A stretch of DNA of 64,000 nt from Aeromonas encheleia (GTDB lineage: Bacteria; Pseudomonadota; Gammaproteobacteria; Enterobacterales; Aeromonadaceae). The position numbers and the translations under genes are program-made. The notes under the pieces are model-generated. The model did no database searches and had not been told where the DNA came from. It saw only the letters and a program-made list of their open reading frames with translations. Positions 35,493 through 44,088 of the stretch are shown here, piece after piece (position 1 is the first letter of the stretch; every line of letters starts with the position of its first letter). The stretch is from contig NZ_LR134376.1 in the NCBI RefSeq assembly GCF_900637545.1, positions 2,127,001-2,191,000 on the forward strand, given 5' to 3'.

Positions 35493-36075
35493 TAGTGTGT
35501 CCTCTCTGTTGTGCTGCTGACTCCATGGCCTCTTTTATCTGGTTGCGCGCCCGAAACAGCCTAGTCATGACGGTGTTCTTGTTCAGGCCCAGCTGGCTTG
35601 CGATCTCCTCGCCACTAAATCCCCCCAGTACCTGCAACAGCAGCGGCTCCTGGTACTCGGCGGGCAGGCGGGCGATGTGACGCCTGAGCCACTCGTGCTC
35701 CATCTCCTGCTCGCTGTGCAGGGCATCCGGATCGCTCTGGGGATGCTCGTCGAGATCGATGAGATCGAACTGCTTGCGCTCGAAGCGCCTGGCGTTTTCC
35801 CGCCGCACTATGGTGATGAGCCAGGCCTTGGCGGCCTTGTCGTCCTGCAGGCTGTCGATCGCCTTCCAGGCGCGCAGGAAGGTCTCCTGCACCAGATCCT
35901 CGGCGACCTGCGGGTCCCGACACAGCCAGTAGGCGTAGCGATAGATGTCCCCATGCAGGGCATGCACCAGGGCTTCATATTTGGTTTGTTTGTCTGCCAT
36001 ACCCCCATAGACCGGATCGGTCGCGGGATCCTTTCCCGTCCCTGAGCTTTTTTTTCTGAAAAAACCTAACGCCAT
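35485..36075 (-). CDS. ECF-type sigma-70 factor
   Basis: 196 residues. Region 2: DIYRYAYWLCRDPQVAEDLVQETFLRAWKAID (about 44-75); region 4: LLLQVLGGFSGEEIASQLGLNKNTVMTRLFRARNQIKEAM (about 147-186). No sigma region 3, so an ECF sigma factor. AAGGAAG lies before the ATG at 36075; an ATG at 36000 (MADKQTK) is a second option. It sits 40 bases after batD on the same strand, without a visible terminator. Confidence 0.92.
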   Translation of the reverse strand: MALGFFRKKSSGTGKDPATDPVYGGMADKQTKYEALVHALHGDIYRYAYWLCRDPQVAEDLVQETFLRAWKAIDSLQDDKAAKAWLITIVRRENARRFERKQFDLIDLDEHPQSDPDALHSEQEMEHEWLRRHIARLPAEYQEPLLLQVLGGFSGEEIASQLGLNKNTVMTRLFRARNQIKEAMESAAQQRGHTNG

Positions 36076-36115
36076 TGCGGGGCTTCCTTTTTATCTGCGG
36101 TGGCTTGCGGCGGGA

Positions 36116-37693
36116 TCAGCGACTCACCCGCGCCAGTTTCCTGAGGCTATAGGCTATCGCAAAAGTTTCGAAGGCGCACAACCCTTCGGCGAGGGCCTGC
36201 CAGCGAACGGGCTCGGCCACGGTTGAGGGGGGGGCGAAGCAGGCCCGATCCAGGCTGTCCAGGGCGGCACCTATGGCGGGATCGCAATGGCAGGGCAGGC
36301 TGGTGAGCTGTCGATGAGAGGCGCCCCAGCGCCGATCGGCCCAGACCAGCAGGGCTCCTCTGGCCGAGTCCGGCTCCCTGACCGCCAGGGCCCGTTGCAG
36401 GCGATAGAAGGCCAGCCAGCGTGGCCCGCTTCGCCACAGGGCGCGCAGCAGCAAGGCCCCCAGCACCCAACAGAGGCTCTCGCCGCCGGGGGCCCGGCTG
36501 TCTGCGGGCGACGAGAGGCCGGCCTCGAACCGCACCGTCTGGGCCGGCAGGCGGGCATGCTCGACGCGACCGCTTTGGGTATTGAACCAGGGCAGATCCA
36601 CCGGGGGCAAGCTGTAGTAACCCGCCTCGTCTGCCGTCAATGCCTGGCGCCACTGGCGCTCGAAGCGCAGCGCCCCCTTGGCGGTGAACTGCTCGCGCTG
36701 TTGCTCTCCATCTGGCCGCAGTTGCAGGCCGGCTGGCAAGCCGAGTGGCGGCAGGGACAGACGGTTGCCATCGCCACCCTCCATCACCAGGGTCAGGGTG
36801 CGGATCACCGGTTCCCCGGCCTTGGCGCCCGTCGCCGGGCTGAGCTGCTGGCGCAGGGTCAGCGCGCTCGCCACCGGCTCCAGCGGGGCCTTGTCCACCT
36901 TGATAAATTGGGTGGCCGCCCTGGCGGAGAGCGCCTCGCTCTGACCGTCCTCCTGGGGCAGTCTTCCCTGAAAACGGGGGGATTCCAGCGGATGGAGCCC
37001 GGGCTCCTTGGCCTGCAGCAGCCATCTGCGGGTCAGTCGTCCCGGCATGCCGGGGCTGGCGGGGGACTCCCACCTGTCGTCGCCGAGGCGGCGGATGGTG
37101 AAGCCGTTGCCGGCCGGCTCGCTGAGGTTGGGGGCCTCCAGGTTGGCGGGCAGCCAGAGGCTCAGTTGATAGAGGAAGGGTTGCCCCGGATAGAGCGGTC
37201 CCTGATGCAGCACGCTGGCCTGCAATTCGATGGGCGAGAGAGCCGCCGCGGGCGCAGCCTCTGACTCGCTGCGCCGGGGCAGGGGGATCGCTGGAGTCTG
37301 CTCTGTGCCCAGCGTGAGGGCGGGAACCTGGTCGGCGTCGTTGGCCACCCGATGCAGCGGGATCTGCCAGCGGGTGAGGCTGTGCACCTCGGTCGTGATG
37401 CGACTCATTGTTACCCGGCCCACCGCAAACTGGCGCAGCAAGGGGGTGAGGCTGAGCTCGTCGCTGCGGCGTTCCCCATCGGCCTCGATGATGAGCAGCC
37501 AGTCACCCTCGCTCGCGCCTGCCAGCAGCTCGGCCCGTGGCGGGGCGGCCAGCACCTGGCCCGTCAATAAAAGCGTCGTCAATAGAGAGAGGATAAGCAG
37601 CCAGCGCTGCCAGGGAGACGCACCTCTTAATAAAGAACCGCCCCCCCGGCGATCATTCTGCAGGGCGGGGCACCTCAACGGCAGCGCCCTCAC
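36116..37693 (-). CDS. BatD-like protein
   Basis: 525 residues. N-terminal membrane segment/signal (WLLILSLLTTLLLTGQVLA, about 30-48), a long periplasmic beta-rich region and a second membrane segment near 400 (LCWVLGALLLRALW), then a short cytoplasmic tail. This is the BatD (oxygen tolerance) architecture. It starts with GTG overlapping the stop of the previous gene (GTGA) behind GGAGGAG. It probably assembles with the two VWA proteins at the inner membrane. Confidence 0.85.
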   Translation of the reverse strand: MRALPLRCPALQNDRRGGGSLLRGASPWQRWLLILSLLTTLLLTGQVLAAPPRAELLAGASEGDWLLIIEADGERRSDELSLTPLLRQFAVGRVTMSRITTEVHSLTRWQIPLHRVANDADQVPALTLGTEQTPAIPLPRRSESEAAPAAALSPIELQASVLHQGPLYPGQPFLYQLSLWLPANLEAPNLSEPAGNGFTIRRLGDDRWESPASPGMPGRLTRRWLLQAKEPGLHPLESPRFQGRLPQEDGQSEALSARAATQFIKVDKAPLEPVASALTLRQQLSPATGAKAGEPVIRTLTLVMEGGDGNRLSLPPLGLPAGLQLRPDGEQQREQFTAKGALRFERQWRQALTADEAGYYSLPPVDLPWFNTQSGRVEHARLPAQTVRFEAGLSSPADSRAPGGESLCWVLGALLLRALWRSGPRWLAFYRLQRALAVREPDSARGALLVWADRRWGASHRQLTSLPCHCDPAIGAALDSLDRACFAPPSTVAEPVRWQALAEGLCAFETFAIAYSLRKLARVSR

Positions 37694-39159
37694 CAGGGCT
37701 CCTCCGGCTTGATCGATTGCGTGGCTTGAGCGCGGCGCTGGGCCTCCTTGCGCAGTCGCTGCTCCAGCAGCAGCACCGGCGGGGCAGGTGGGCGCGGGCG
37801 ATCCGGCGCGGCGGACTGCTCGGGGGCATCGGCGGGTTGGGGCTGCTGCGCCGCGGGGGCGGCCTGCGGCGGCTGGGCACGCAGCAGGGCCAGGTTGTAG
37901 AGCGCATCCTCATGGCCGGGCTCGAGCGCCAGGGTGGTCAGATAGGCCTGCTCGGCGCCCTTGAGATCGCCGAGCTGCACCAGTGCATTGCCCCGGTTGT
38001 AATGGGCGGTCGCGCTGGTGGCGCGGCCATAGGCGGCGACGGCCCGGGCGTAGTCACCGGCGCGATACCAGGCATTCCCCTGCCAGACGGGATCCTGGAA
38101 GTCGCGGGCCGCCGCCAGGTAGCGCCCCTGCTGGAAGGCCTGCCAGGCTTGCCGATCCTGCCCCGACAGGCCTGGGATCGGCGGGGAGGCGGGGCTCGCC
38201 TGCAGGGGCGGGTTGAACAGGCCGACACCCACGCCGAGCAGGAGCAACCAGAGCGCCCCGATGCGGGCCAGCAGTGCCAGCGGCAACAGGGGGATCAGCA
38301 GCCAGGGGCCGAGATCCCGCGACTGGTTGGCGGTCAGGGTCTGGCTCATGGGCAGCGGCGCGAAGCGCGGCACCCCGGCCTGCAACCACTGCAGCTCTCC
38401 CCCTGACTGGGCCGCAAGTCGTTGCATGGCCGCCCCGTCGGGGGGCGGCAATTCACGGCCAAGCCCCGCACTGGAAGGGGGCAGCTTGGCGGCCTTGCCC
38501 CCATTGGCCAGCAGGATGTCGAGACGGGGCGTCGCCGATTGCGGGCAGAGCAACGCATTCTGACAGGGCCACTGGGCGGCAATGCGCGCGATCTGGACGG
38601 GGGAGAGCCCATCGGTGATGAGCAGCAGTCGTGCCTGCTGACCGGCGGGGATCTGGCTGAGCGCCAGCGCCACGGCGCGCTCGGGGGCGCTGCCGGGGAG
38701 CGGCATGATGGCCGGGCGCAAGTCCGGCAGCAGCAGCGAGATGGCCTGATGATCCCGGGTCGCGGGCATGGCGAGGTAGGCATCGCCGGCAAACAGGATG
38801 AGGGCGATGGGGTGGGGCCCGTCCTCGGCCAGCATGTCCTGCAGCAGCAGCCGCACCCGGGTCGCCCGATCCGGCGGCAGATCCCCGGCCAGCATGGAGT
38901 CGGAGAGATCCAGCAACCAGATATCGAGCGCCGGGCTGCTGATGGGCTGGCTCTGCTGGCGCAGGGCCGGGCCGGACAGGGCCAGGATCACCGGCAGGCA
39001 GGCGAGCCAGAGCCAGGGTCTGGTGCGGCCCTGGCCCGGCAGCAGATAGGCCCCCATGGCGGGGGTGAGCAGGGGCCGCTGGCGACGACGGCGCCACCCC
39101 TGCCACAGCCAGGGCAGCAGGGCCAGCAGCCAGAGCGGGCGCAGCAGGATCAGCTCCAT
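37690..39159 (-). CDS. BatB/BatC-like VWA-TPR fusion protein
   Basis: 489 residues. Two N-terminal membrane segments, a VWA domain (about residues 75-270) with MIDAS motif DLSDSM, two more membrane segments (PWLLIPLLPLALLARIGALWLLLLGVG, about 285-312) and C-terminal TPR repeats (AWYRAGDYARAVAAYGRA, HYNRGNALVQLGDLKGAEQAY) followed by a Pro/Ala/Gln-rich tail. It thus combines BatB and BatC in one chain. AGGAG precedes the ATG. Confidence 0.9.
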   Translation of the reverse strand: MELILLRPLWLLALLPWLWQGWRRRRQRPLLTPAMGAYLLPGQGRTRPWLWLACLPVILALSGPALRQQSQPISSPALDIWLLDLSDSMLAGDLPPDRATRVRLLLQDMLAEDGPHPIALILFAGDAYLAMPATRDHQAISLLLPDLRPAIMPLPGSAPERAVALALSQIPAGQQARLLLITDGLSPVQIARIAAQWPCQNALLCPQSATPRLDILLANGGKAAKLPPSSAGLGRELPPPDGAAMQRLAAQSGGELQWLQAGVPRFAPLPMSQTLTANQSRDLGPWLLIPLLPLALLARIGALWLLLLGVGVGLFNPPLQASPASPPIPGLSGQDRQAWQAFQQGRYLAAARDFQDPVWQGNAWYRAGDYARAVAAYGRATSATAHYNRGNALVQLGDLKGAEQAYLTTLALEPGHEDALYNLALLRAQPPQAAPAAQQPQPADAPEQSAAPDRPRPPAPPVLLLEQRLRKEAQRRAQATQSIKPEEPW

Positions 39160-39180
39160 AGTGGCTCCTGGCGCAACTGC

Positions 39181-40155
39181 TTATCCATGAGGCGGCTCCG
39201 CCTGCGTGCGCCGCCAGGGCAGCCGGCGCCCGCGCAGGCGAGTCGGCCAGATCAGCAACAGCCAGGCCAGTGCCAGGGGCCAGGGATAGAGCTCCCGGCT
39301 GGGGCGATAGAGGGTCTGCGGGCGGGCGCTGGGCTCCAGCCGATCGAGCGTCTGGTTGATGGCCGCGAGATCGGCCTGGCTGCGGGCCCGGAAATAGCGG
39401 CCGTGGCCCAGCTTGGCCAACTGTAGCAGCAGGGGCTCATCCAGCTCGGCACTGGGATCGAACCCGCTCTGGGGCTGGGCATCGGCAAAGGTGCCGGGAT
39501 CGGCGCCGACCCCCAGGGTGTAGAGGGTCATGCCGGCGGCCGCCGCGCGGGTGGCCTCGGTGAGCGGATCCGCATTGCCCGCCGTGTTGCGGCCATCGGT
39601 GACCAGCAGCAGGGCGCTGGGGCGAGCGGGATCGGCGTGCTGGCGAGCCAGCTGTATGGCCTCTCCCAGTGCCGTGGTGCGCCCCACCAGATCGAAGTCC
39701 AGCTCCTTGGTCAGGGTCAACAGGGCCTGGGTCTCCTGGGTCAGGGGGGAGAGCAGATAGGCGTGATCGGCGAACACCACCAGGGCGATGCGATCGCCGG
39801 GGCGGGCCCGGATCAGCTGCCTGAGCTGCTGGCGCACGGCGCTGAGCCGGTCGCGCTGCTCCCCCTCATCCAGCATGTCCTGGGTGCGCATGCTGTCGGA
39901 GAGATCCACCGCCAGGATGAGATCCCGGCTGGCCTGATAGTGAATGAGGGGCGCCTCCTGCCATTGCGGGCGGCACAGGGCGAGCACCAGGGCGCACCAG
40001 CACAGCGTCATGCGCCAGAGCGGCTGGCCGGCATGGGGCCGCAGGAGGGGGAAGCCGTCGTGGGCCAGGGTCGAGCGGCGCAGGGGTGGCAAGCCGAAGC
40101 GCACCAGCAGCGGCAGCACCAGCGCGAGTGCAAACCAGGGCCAGGCGAGGATCAT
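39181..40155 (-). CDS. BatA-like VWA protein
   Basis: 324 residues: N-terminal membrane segments, VWA domain (about 78-260) with MIDAS DLSDSMRTQD and LLLVTDGRNTAGN, then a C-terminal membrane helix (PWPLALAWLLLIWP). Its ATG overlaps the stop of the DUF4381 gene (ATGA). Part of the MoxR-Bat operon. Confidence 0.92.
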   Translation of the reverse strand: MILAWPWFALALVLPLLVRFGLPPLRRSTLAHDGFPLLRPHAGQPLWRMTLCWCALVLALCRPQWQEAPLIHYQASRDLILAVDLSDSMRTQDMLDEGEQRDRLSAVRQQLRQLIRARPGDRIALVVFADHAYLLSPLTQETQALLTLTKELDFDLVGRTTALGEAIQLARQHADPARPSALLLVTDGRNTAGNADPLTEATRAAAAGMTLYTLGVGADPGTFADAQPQSGFDPSAELDEPLLLQLAKLGHGRYFRARSQADLAAINQTLDRLEPSARPQTLYRPSRELYPWPLALAWLLLIWPTRLRGRRLPWRRTQAEPPHG

Positions 40156-40670
40156 GTCGCCCCTCCGTCATGGCGCCGTCGCCAACCCGTCGCCCTAGTC
40201 AGCAGCCGGGGCGGGCTGACGCAGCGGCGTCCCCACCGCAGGTAGCTGCACCGCAGCGCCGCCTGCTGTGTGGCATCGGGCTCTCCCCGGCCGTAGAGCC
40301 AGTGGGGCCAGAGTGGGGCAAATTCGGCGAAGCGGCTGCCTCCCCTGGCATCGAGCCAAGCGAGCCAGGCCTCCCCCTGCAGGTGGCGGGCCTCGGGCCA
40401 GTGCGCCAGGGCGGCCTGGCGCAGCACAGCCTGCAGCCGGGGCACCAGCTCGGCCTCTTGCCACTCGATTTGCCGTGCCCAGCGGCGCTGGCGCCAGAGT
40501 GCCAGTGCCAGGGTGGTGATCAGCAGGGCGCACAGCAGGATGATCAGCAGCCAGCCCCAGCCCAGCAGGCGGGGATCGACGGCGCTGCCGAGGGCGGGGC
40601 CCGGGTGAATGTCGCGCAGCTGCGCCGCGAGGGGGGAGCCGGCCAGGGCGGCGCTCAGAGCAGACGGCAT
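40152..40670 (-). CDS. DUF4381 protein
   Basis: 172 residues. It begins MPSALSAALAGSPLAAQLRDIHPGP, the DUF4381 pattern, then one membrane helix (WGWLLIILLCALLITTLALALW, about 41-62) and a cytoplasmic part with LPRLQAVLRQAAL-like and GEAWLAWLDARGG sequences. DUF4381 genes are found between DUF58 and VWA genes in MoxR operons, as here. AGGAGG precedes the start at 40670; overlaps DUF58 by 16 bases. Confidence 0.85.
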   Translation of the reverse strand: MPSALSAALAGSPLAAQLRDIHPGPALGSAVDPRLLGWGWLLIILLCALLITTLALALWRQRRWARQIEWQEAELVPRLQAVLRQAALAHWPEARHLQGEAWLAWLDARGGSRFAEFAPLWPHWLYGRGEPDATQQAALRCSYLRWGRRCVSPPRLLTRATGWRRRHDGGAT

Positions 40671-41539
40671 CCGCCCTCCTGCCACTGGCGCTGCAAGGAC
40701 TGGCCGTTGTCGAGCCGGTAGAGACGCTGCACCAGCGGCAACAGCTGCCGCTGGCTCTGCTGGGCCTGGTAGTCGGCCGCCAGGGCATAGTGGCGGGCAA
40801 ACCCCGGCTGCCCGGCGTCGAGCCAGCCGCTGCGCCTGCCGGCCCGCACCGCCAGCTGCCCCTGTTCGGGCAGCGCCGCCTCCAGCGGATCCCGGATCTG
40901 CCAGTAGTGAATGTCGTGGCGCCGGCCGAGCAACTGCAGTTGCTTGGCGAGGGCCTCGTCGCAGGGGCGGTGATCGGTGATGAGGGTCAATTTGGCGCCG
41001 TGGGGCAGCTTGAGCCCCGCCAGGGTCTGGGCCAGGCTGCGGGGGACGGGCGTGCGATCCAGCCCCTGCTGGTAGTGATGGCAGAGGGTCTCGAGTAGCG
41101 GGATCAGGGTGCCGCGCTGGGACTCTAACCGGGTCTCCACCCCGTGGCAGATCAGGGTGTTGGCCTGTTTCTCCCCCTGCCACAGCAGGGCGGCCGCCAG
41201 CTCGCAGCCGAGGCGGGCCTTGAGCTGAGGTCCTGAGCCGAAGTACATGGCGGGGGAGAGATCGAGCAGCAGCCAGTGGGCCTGATCCTGCTCCTCGCTA
41301 TAGAGTCGGGTGTAGGGGCGCCCGAGCCGGGCGGTGACCCGCCAGTCGATGTGGCGCACCTCATCCCCCGCCTGATAGGCGCGCAGCTCGCGAAAACTCA
41401 AGCCCGGCACGCGCCCGAGCCGGCCCTGTTTGGCCTGATGGACGCGGGCCTTGGGGCCCTGACGTGCCCACAGCCGGATGGCCAGCAGCTGGCTCAGCGG
41501 CAGGGCTATGTGGGGATGGCTGCGGGGATCCAGGGACAT
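40655..41539 (-). CDS. DUF58 protein
   Basis: 294 residues. The DUF58 signature is in the middle: GLSFRELRAYQAGDEVRHIDWRVTARLGRPYTRLYSEE (about 46-83), followed by a VWA-like fold (WLLLDLSPAMYFG). Function unknown; consistently encoded with MoxR ATPases, probably as an adaptor or client. Weak ribosome binding site at the ATG. Confidence 0.92.
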   Translation of the reverse strand: MSLDPRSHPHIALPLSQLLAIRLWARQGPKARVHQAKQGRLGRVPGLSFRELRAYQAGDEVRHIDWRVTARLGRPYTRLYSEEQDQAHWLLLDLSPAMYFGSGPQLKARLGCELAAALLWQGEKQANTLICHGVETRLESQRGTLIPLLETLCHHYQQGLDRTPVPRSLAQTLAGLKLPHGAKLTLITDHRPCDEALAKQLQLLGRRHDIHYWQIRDPLEAALPEQGQLAVRAGRRSGWLDAGQPGFARHYALAADYQAQQSQRQLLPLVQRLYRLDNGQSLQRQWQEGGCRLL

Positions 41540-41645
41540 CAGACCCAGCCCCGCAGGCGGGTGGTCGGCGCCTCGCGCTCGAGTGGAACGGTCGTCACCT
41601 GAGCAGAGGGCCGTTGTTGGGGCGATGAGGCAGGCTGGCGCCGGC

Positions 41646-42596
41646 TCAAGGCGAGGGCACCCAGTCCAGCAGGCGGGTGATCAGCGCCTCGCTGTCGAGA
41701 TTGTCGGCCAGTGCCTGATAACTCGGGATGAGGCGATGGCGCAGCACGGCGGGGGCCAGTTGCTGGATGTCTTCCGGCAGCACGAAGTCGCGCCCCGCCA
41801 GCCAGGCGCGGGCGCGGGCCGCCCTGGCGAGGCCGATGCTGGCCCTGGGGCTCGCGCCCACGGCGATGAGGGGTTCCAGCTCGGGACAGAGGCCGCTGCC
41901 CGGCCGGGTGGCGCAGACGAGCTGCACCAGATAGTGCTCGAGTCGGGTCTGCATCTGCACCTCCTGCACCGCGGCGCGGGCGGCCAGCAGGCTGGCCTGG
42001 CTCAGGGTCACGGGGGGCGGTGGCAGCGCGTCGCCATGGGCGTTGAGCTGCAAGATGGCGAGCTCCATGGCGGGGCTGGGGTAGTCCACCACCAGTTTCA
42101 GCAGGAAGCGGTCGAGCTGGGCCTCCGGCAGCGGGTAGGTGCCCTCCTGCTCGATCGGATTCTGGGTCGCGGCCACCATAAACAGCGGCGGCAGGCGCCA
42201 GCTCTTCTTGCCGACGGTGATCTGGTGCTCGGCCATGGCCTCGAGCAGGGCGGATTGCACCTTGGCGGGGGCCCGGTTGATCTCGTCCGCCAGCACCAGG
42301 TGGTTGAACAGGGGCCCAGGCTGGAACACGAAGCTCGCATCCTGGGGGTGGAACACCTCGCTGCCGGTGAGATCGGCGGGCAGCAGATCCGGAGTGAACT
42401 GGATGCGGGCGAAGCGCCCCTCAACAGCCCCGGCCAGCGCCTTGACGGCCCGGGTCTTGGCGAGACCGGGGGCGCCTTCGATCAACACATGTCCTTCACA
42501 TAGCAGGGCGATCAGCAGCCCGTCGATGAGCGGACCCTGGCCCAGGATCTGGCTGCCAAGATAGTCGCTAAGTTGTCTGAACTCGGTCGCTGCCAT
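41646..42596 (-). CDS. MoxR-family AAA+ ATPase
   Basis: 316 residues. Walker A GAPGLAKTRAVKAL (about 41), Walker B VLADEINRAP (about 101), sensor 1 MVAATQNPIEQEGTYPLPEAQLDRF (about 140), sensor 2 in the C-terminal lid (SPRASIGLARAARA, about 250). MoxR ATPases act as chaperones working with VWA proteins; this is the first gene of the eight-gene leftward operon. It is divergent from fadI. Confidence 0.93.
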   Translation of the reverse strand: MAATEFRQLSDYLGSQILGQGPLIDGLLIALLCEGHVLIEGAPGLAKTRAVKALAGAVEGRFARIQFTPDLLPADLTGSEVFHPQDASFVFQPGPLFNHLVLADEINRAPAKVQSALLEAMAEHQITVGKKSWRLPPLFMVAATQNPIEQEGTYPLPEAQLDRFLLKLVVDYPSPAMELAILQLNAHGDALPPPPVTLSQASLLAARAAVQEVQMQTRLEHYLVQLVCATRPGSGLCPELEPLIAVGASPRASIGLARAARARAWLAGRDFVLPEDIQQLAPAVLRHRLIPSYQALADNLDSEALITRLLDWVPSP

Positions 42597-42739
42597 GGGA
42601 TGAACCCGTTGTTTTAATAGGAGTTGCTCTTTTTATACTCCAGATGTCGCAAGAGGGCGAGGGAGGGGGCACAGATGGCGACAATTTAGTTTCAATCAGC
42701 CGTATGAAAGTTGTGAGTGGATTGTTAAGATGTGGCGCA

Positions 42740-42756
42740 ATGAGGTCAGACCTCTA
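42740..42756 (+). promoter_or_regulatory. FadR-like box upstream of fadIJ
   Basis: The centre GAGGTCAGACCTC is a perfect palindrome holding the GGTCNGACC core of FadR sites, 22-38 bases before the fadI start. Its position would block transcription or ribosome loading. Confidence 0.65.
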
Positions 42757-42777
42757 CCTTTTAACCAAGGAGCCAGG

Positions 42778-44088
42778 ATGAAACAGCCATTGAAACTGAC
42801 GACTCGCCAGGGCGAACGGATTGCCGTCGTGGCGGGTCTGCGCACCCCCTTTGCCAAGCAGGCCACCGCCTTTCACGGCGTGCCCGCGGTGGATCTCGGC
42901 AAGCTGGTGGTGAGTGAACTGCTCGCCCGTACCGATCTCGATCCCAAGCTCATCGATCAGCTGGTGTTCGGCCAGGTGGTGCAGATGCCGGAGGCGCCCA
43001 ACATCGCCCGCGAGATAGTGCTCGGCACTGGCATGAGTGTCAGCACCGATGCCTACAGCGTCTCCCGCGCCTGTGCCACCAGCTTCCAGGCGGTGGCCAA
43101 CGTCACCGAGTCCATCATGGCTGGCACGGTCGATATCGCCATCGCCGGCGGCGCCGACTCCTCCTCAGTGCTGCCCATCGGCGTCAGCAAGTCGCTGGCC
43201 CGCGCCCTGGTGGATCTCAACAAGGCCCGCAACCTGCAGCAGCGTTTCAACATCCTGCGCCGGCTGCGGCTGAAAGACTTGCTGCCGGTGCCGCCGGCGG
43301 TCGCCGAGTACTCCACCGGTCTCTCCATGGGGCAGACCGCCGAACAGATGGCCAAGAGTCACCAGATCAGCCGCGAGGCGCAGGATGCGCTGGCGCACCG
43401 CTCCCACAGCCTGGCCGCCGAGGCCTGGGCCCAGGGCAAGCTCAGCGGCGAGGTGTTCACCGCCCATGTGCCCCCTTACAAGTCCCCGCTGGAGCGGGAC
43501 AACAACATCCGCGAGAGCTCTGACTTGGCGAGCTACGCCAAGTTGAAACCCGTATTTGACCGGCTGCATGGCACTGTCACCGCCGCCAACGCCACCCCGC
43601 TCACCGACGGCGCCGCCGCCGTGCTGCTGATGCGGGAAGGGCGGGCGAAGGAGCTGGGTCTCGAGCCGCTCGGCTATATTCGCAGCTTCGCCTTCTCCGC
43701 CATCGACGTCTGGCAGGACATGCTGATGGGTCCCTCCTACGCCACGCCGCTGGCGCTGGACCGCGCCGGCATCACCCTCGCCGATCTGACCCTGATCGAC
43801 ATGCACGAGGCCTTCGCCGCCCAGACCCTGGCCAACCTCAAGATGTTCGCCAGCCACGAATTCGCCCGGGACAAATTGGGCCGTGATCAGGCCATCGGCG
43901 AGGTGGACATGGACAAGTTCAACGTGCTCGGCGGCTCCCTGGCCTACGGCCACCCCTTCGCCGCGACCGGTGCGCGGATGATCACCCAGACGCTGCACGA
44001 GCTGCGCCGTCGGGGCGGGGGACTGGGGCTCAACACCGCCTGTGCGGCGGGTGGGTTGGGTGTGGCCATGGTGTTGGAGGTGGAATGA
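42778..44088 (+). CDS. fadI: 3-ketoacyl-CoA thiolase FadI
   Basis: 436 residues, the length of the FadI group (E. coli 436), longer than FadA by an inserted loop (around residues 150-180, [21 protein letters not shown]). Catalytic Cys in [13 protein letters not shown] (about 99), HEAFAAQ (about 344), [16 protein letters not shown] (about 385) and [10 protein letters not shown] near the C-terminus. Beta subunit of the anaerobic fatty acid oxidation complex. AAGGAG lies before the ATG; the gene overlaps fadJ. Confidence 0.96.
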   Translation: MKQPLKLTTRQGERIAVVAGLRTPFAKQATAFHGVPAVDLGKLVVSELLARTDLDPKLIDQLVFGQVVQMPEAPNIAREIVLGTGMSVSTDAYSVSRACATSFQAVANVTESIMAGTVDIAIAGGADSSSVLPIGVSKSLARALVDLNKARNLQQRFNILRRLRLKDLLPVPPAVAEYSTGLSMGQTAEQMAKSHQISREAQDALAHRSHSLAAEAWAQGKLSGEVFTAHVPPYKSPLERDNNIRESSDLASYAKLKPVFDRLHGTVTAANATPLTDGAAAVLLMREGRAKELGLEPLGYIRSFAFSAIDVWQDMLMGPSYATPLALDRAGITLADLTLIDMHEAFAAQTLANLKMFASHEFARDKLGRDQAIGEVDMDKFNVLGGSLAYGHPFAATGARMITQTLHELRRRGGGLGLNTACAAGGLGVAMVLEVE

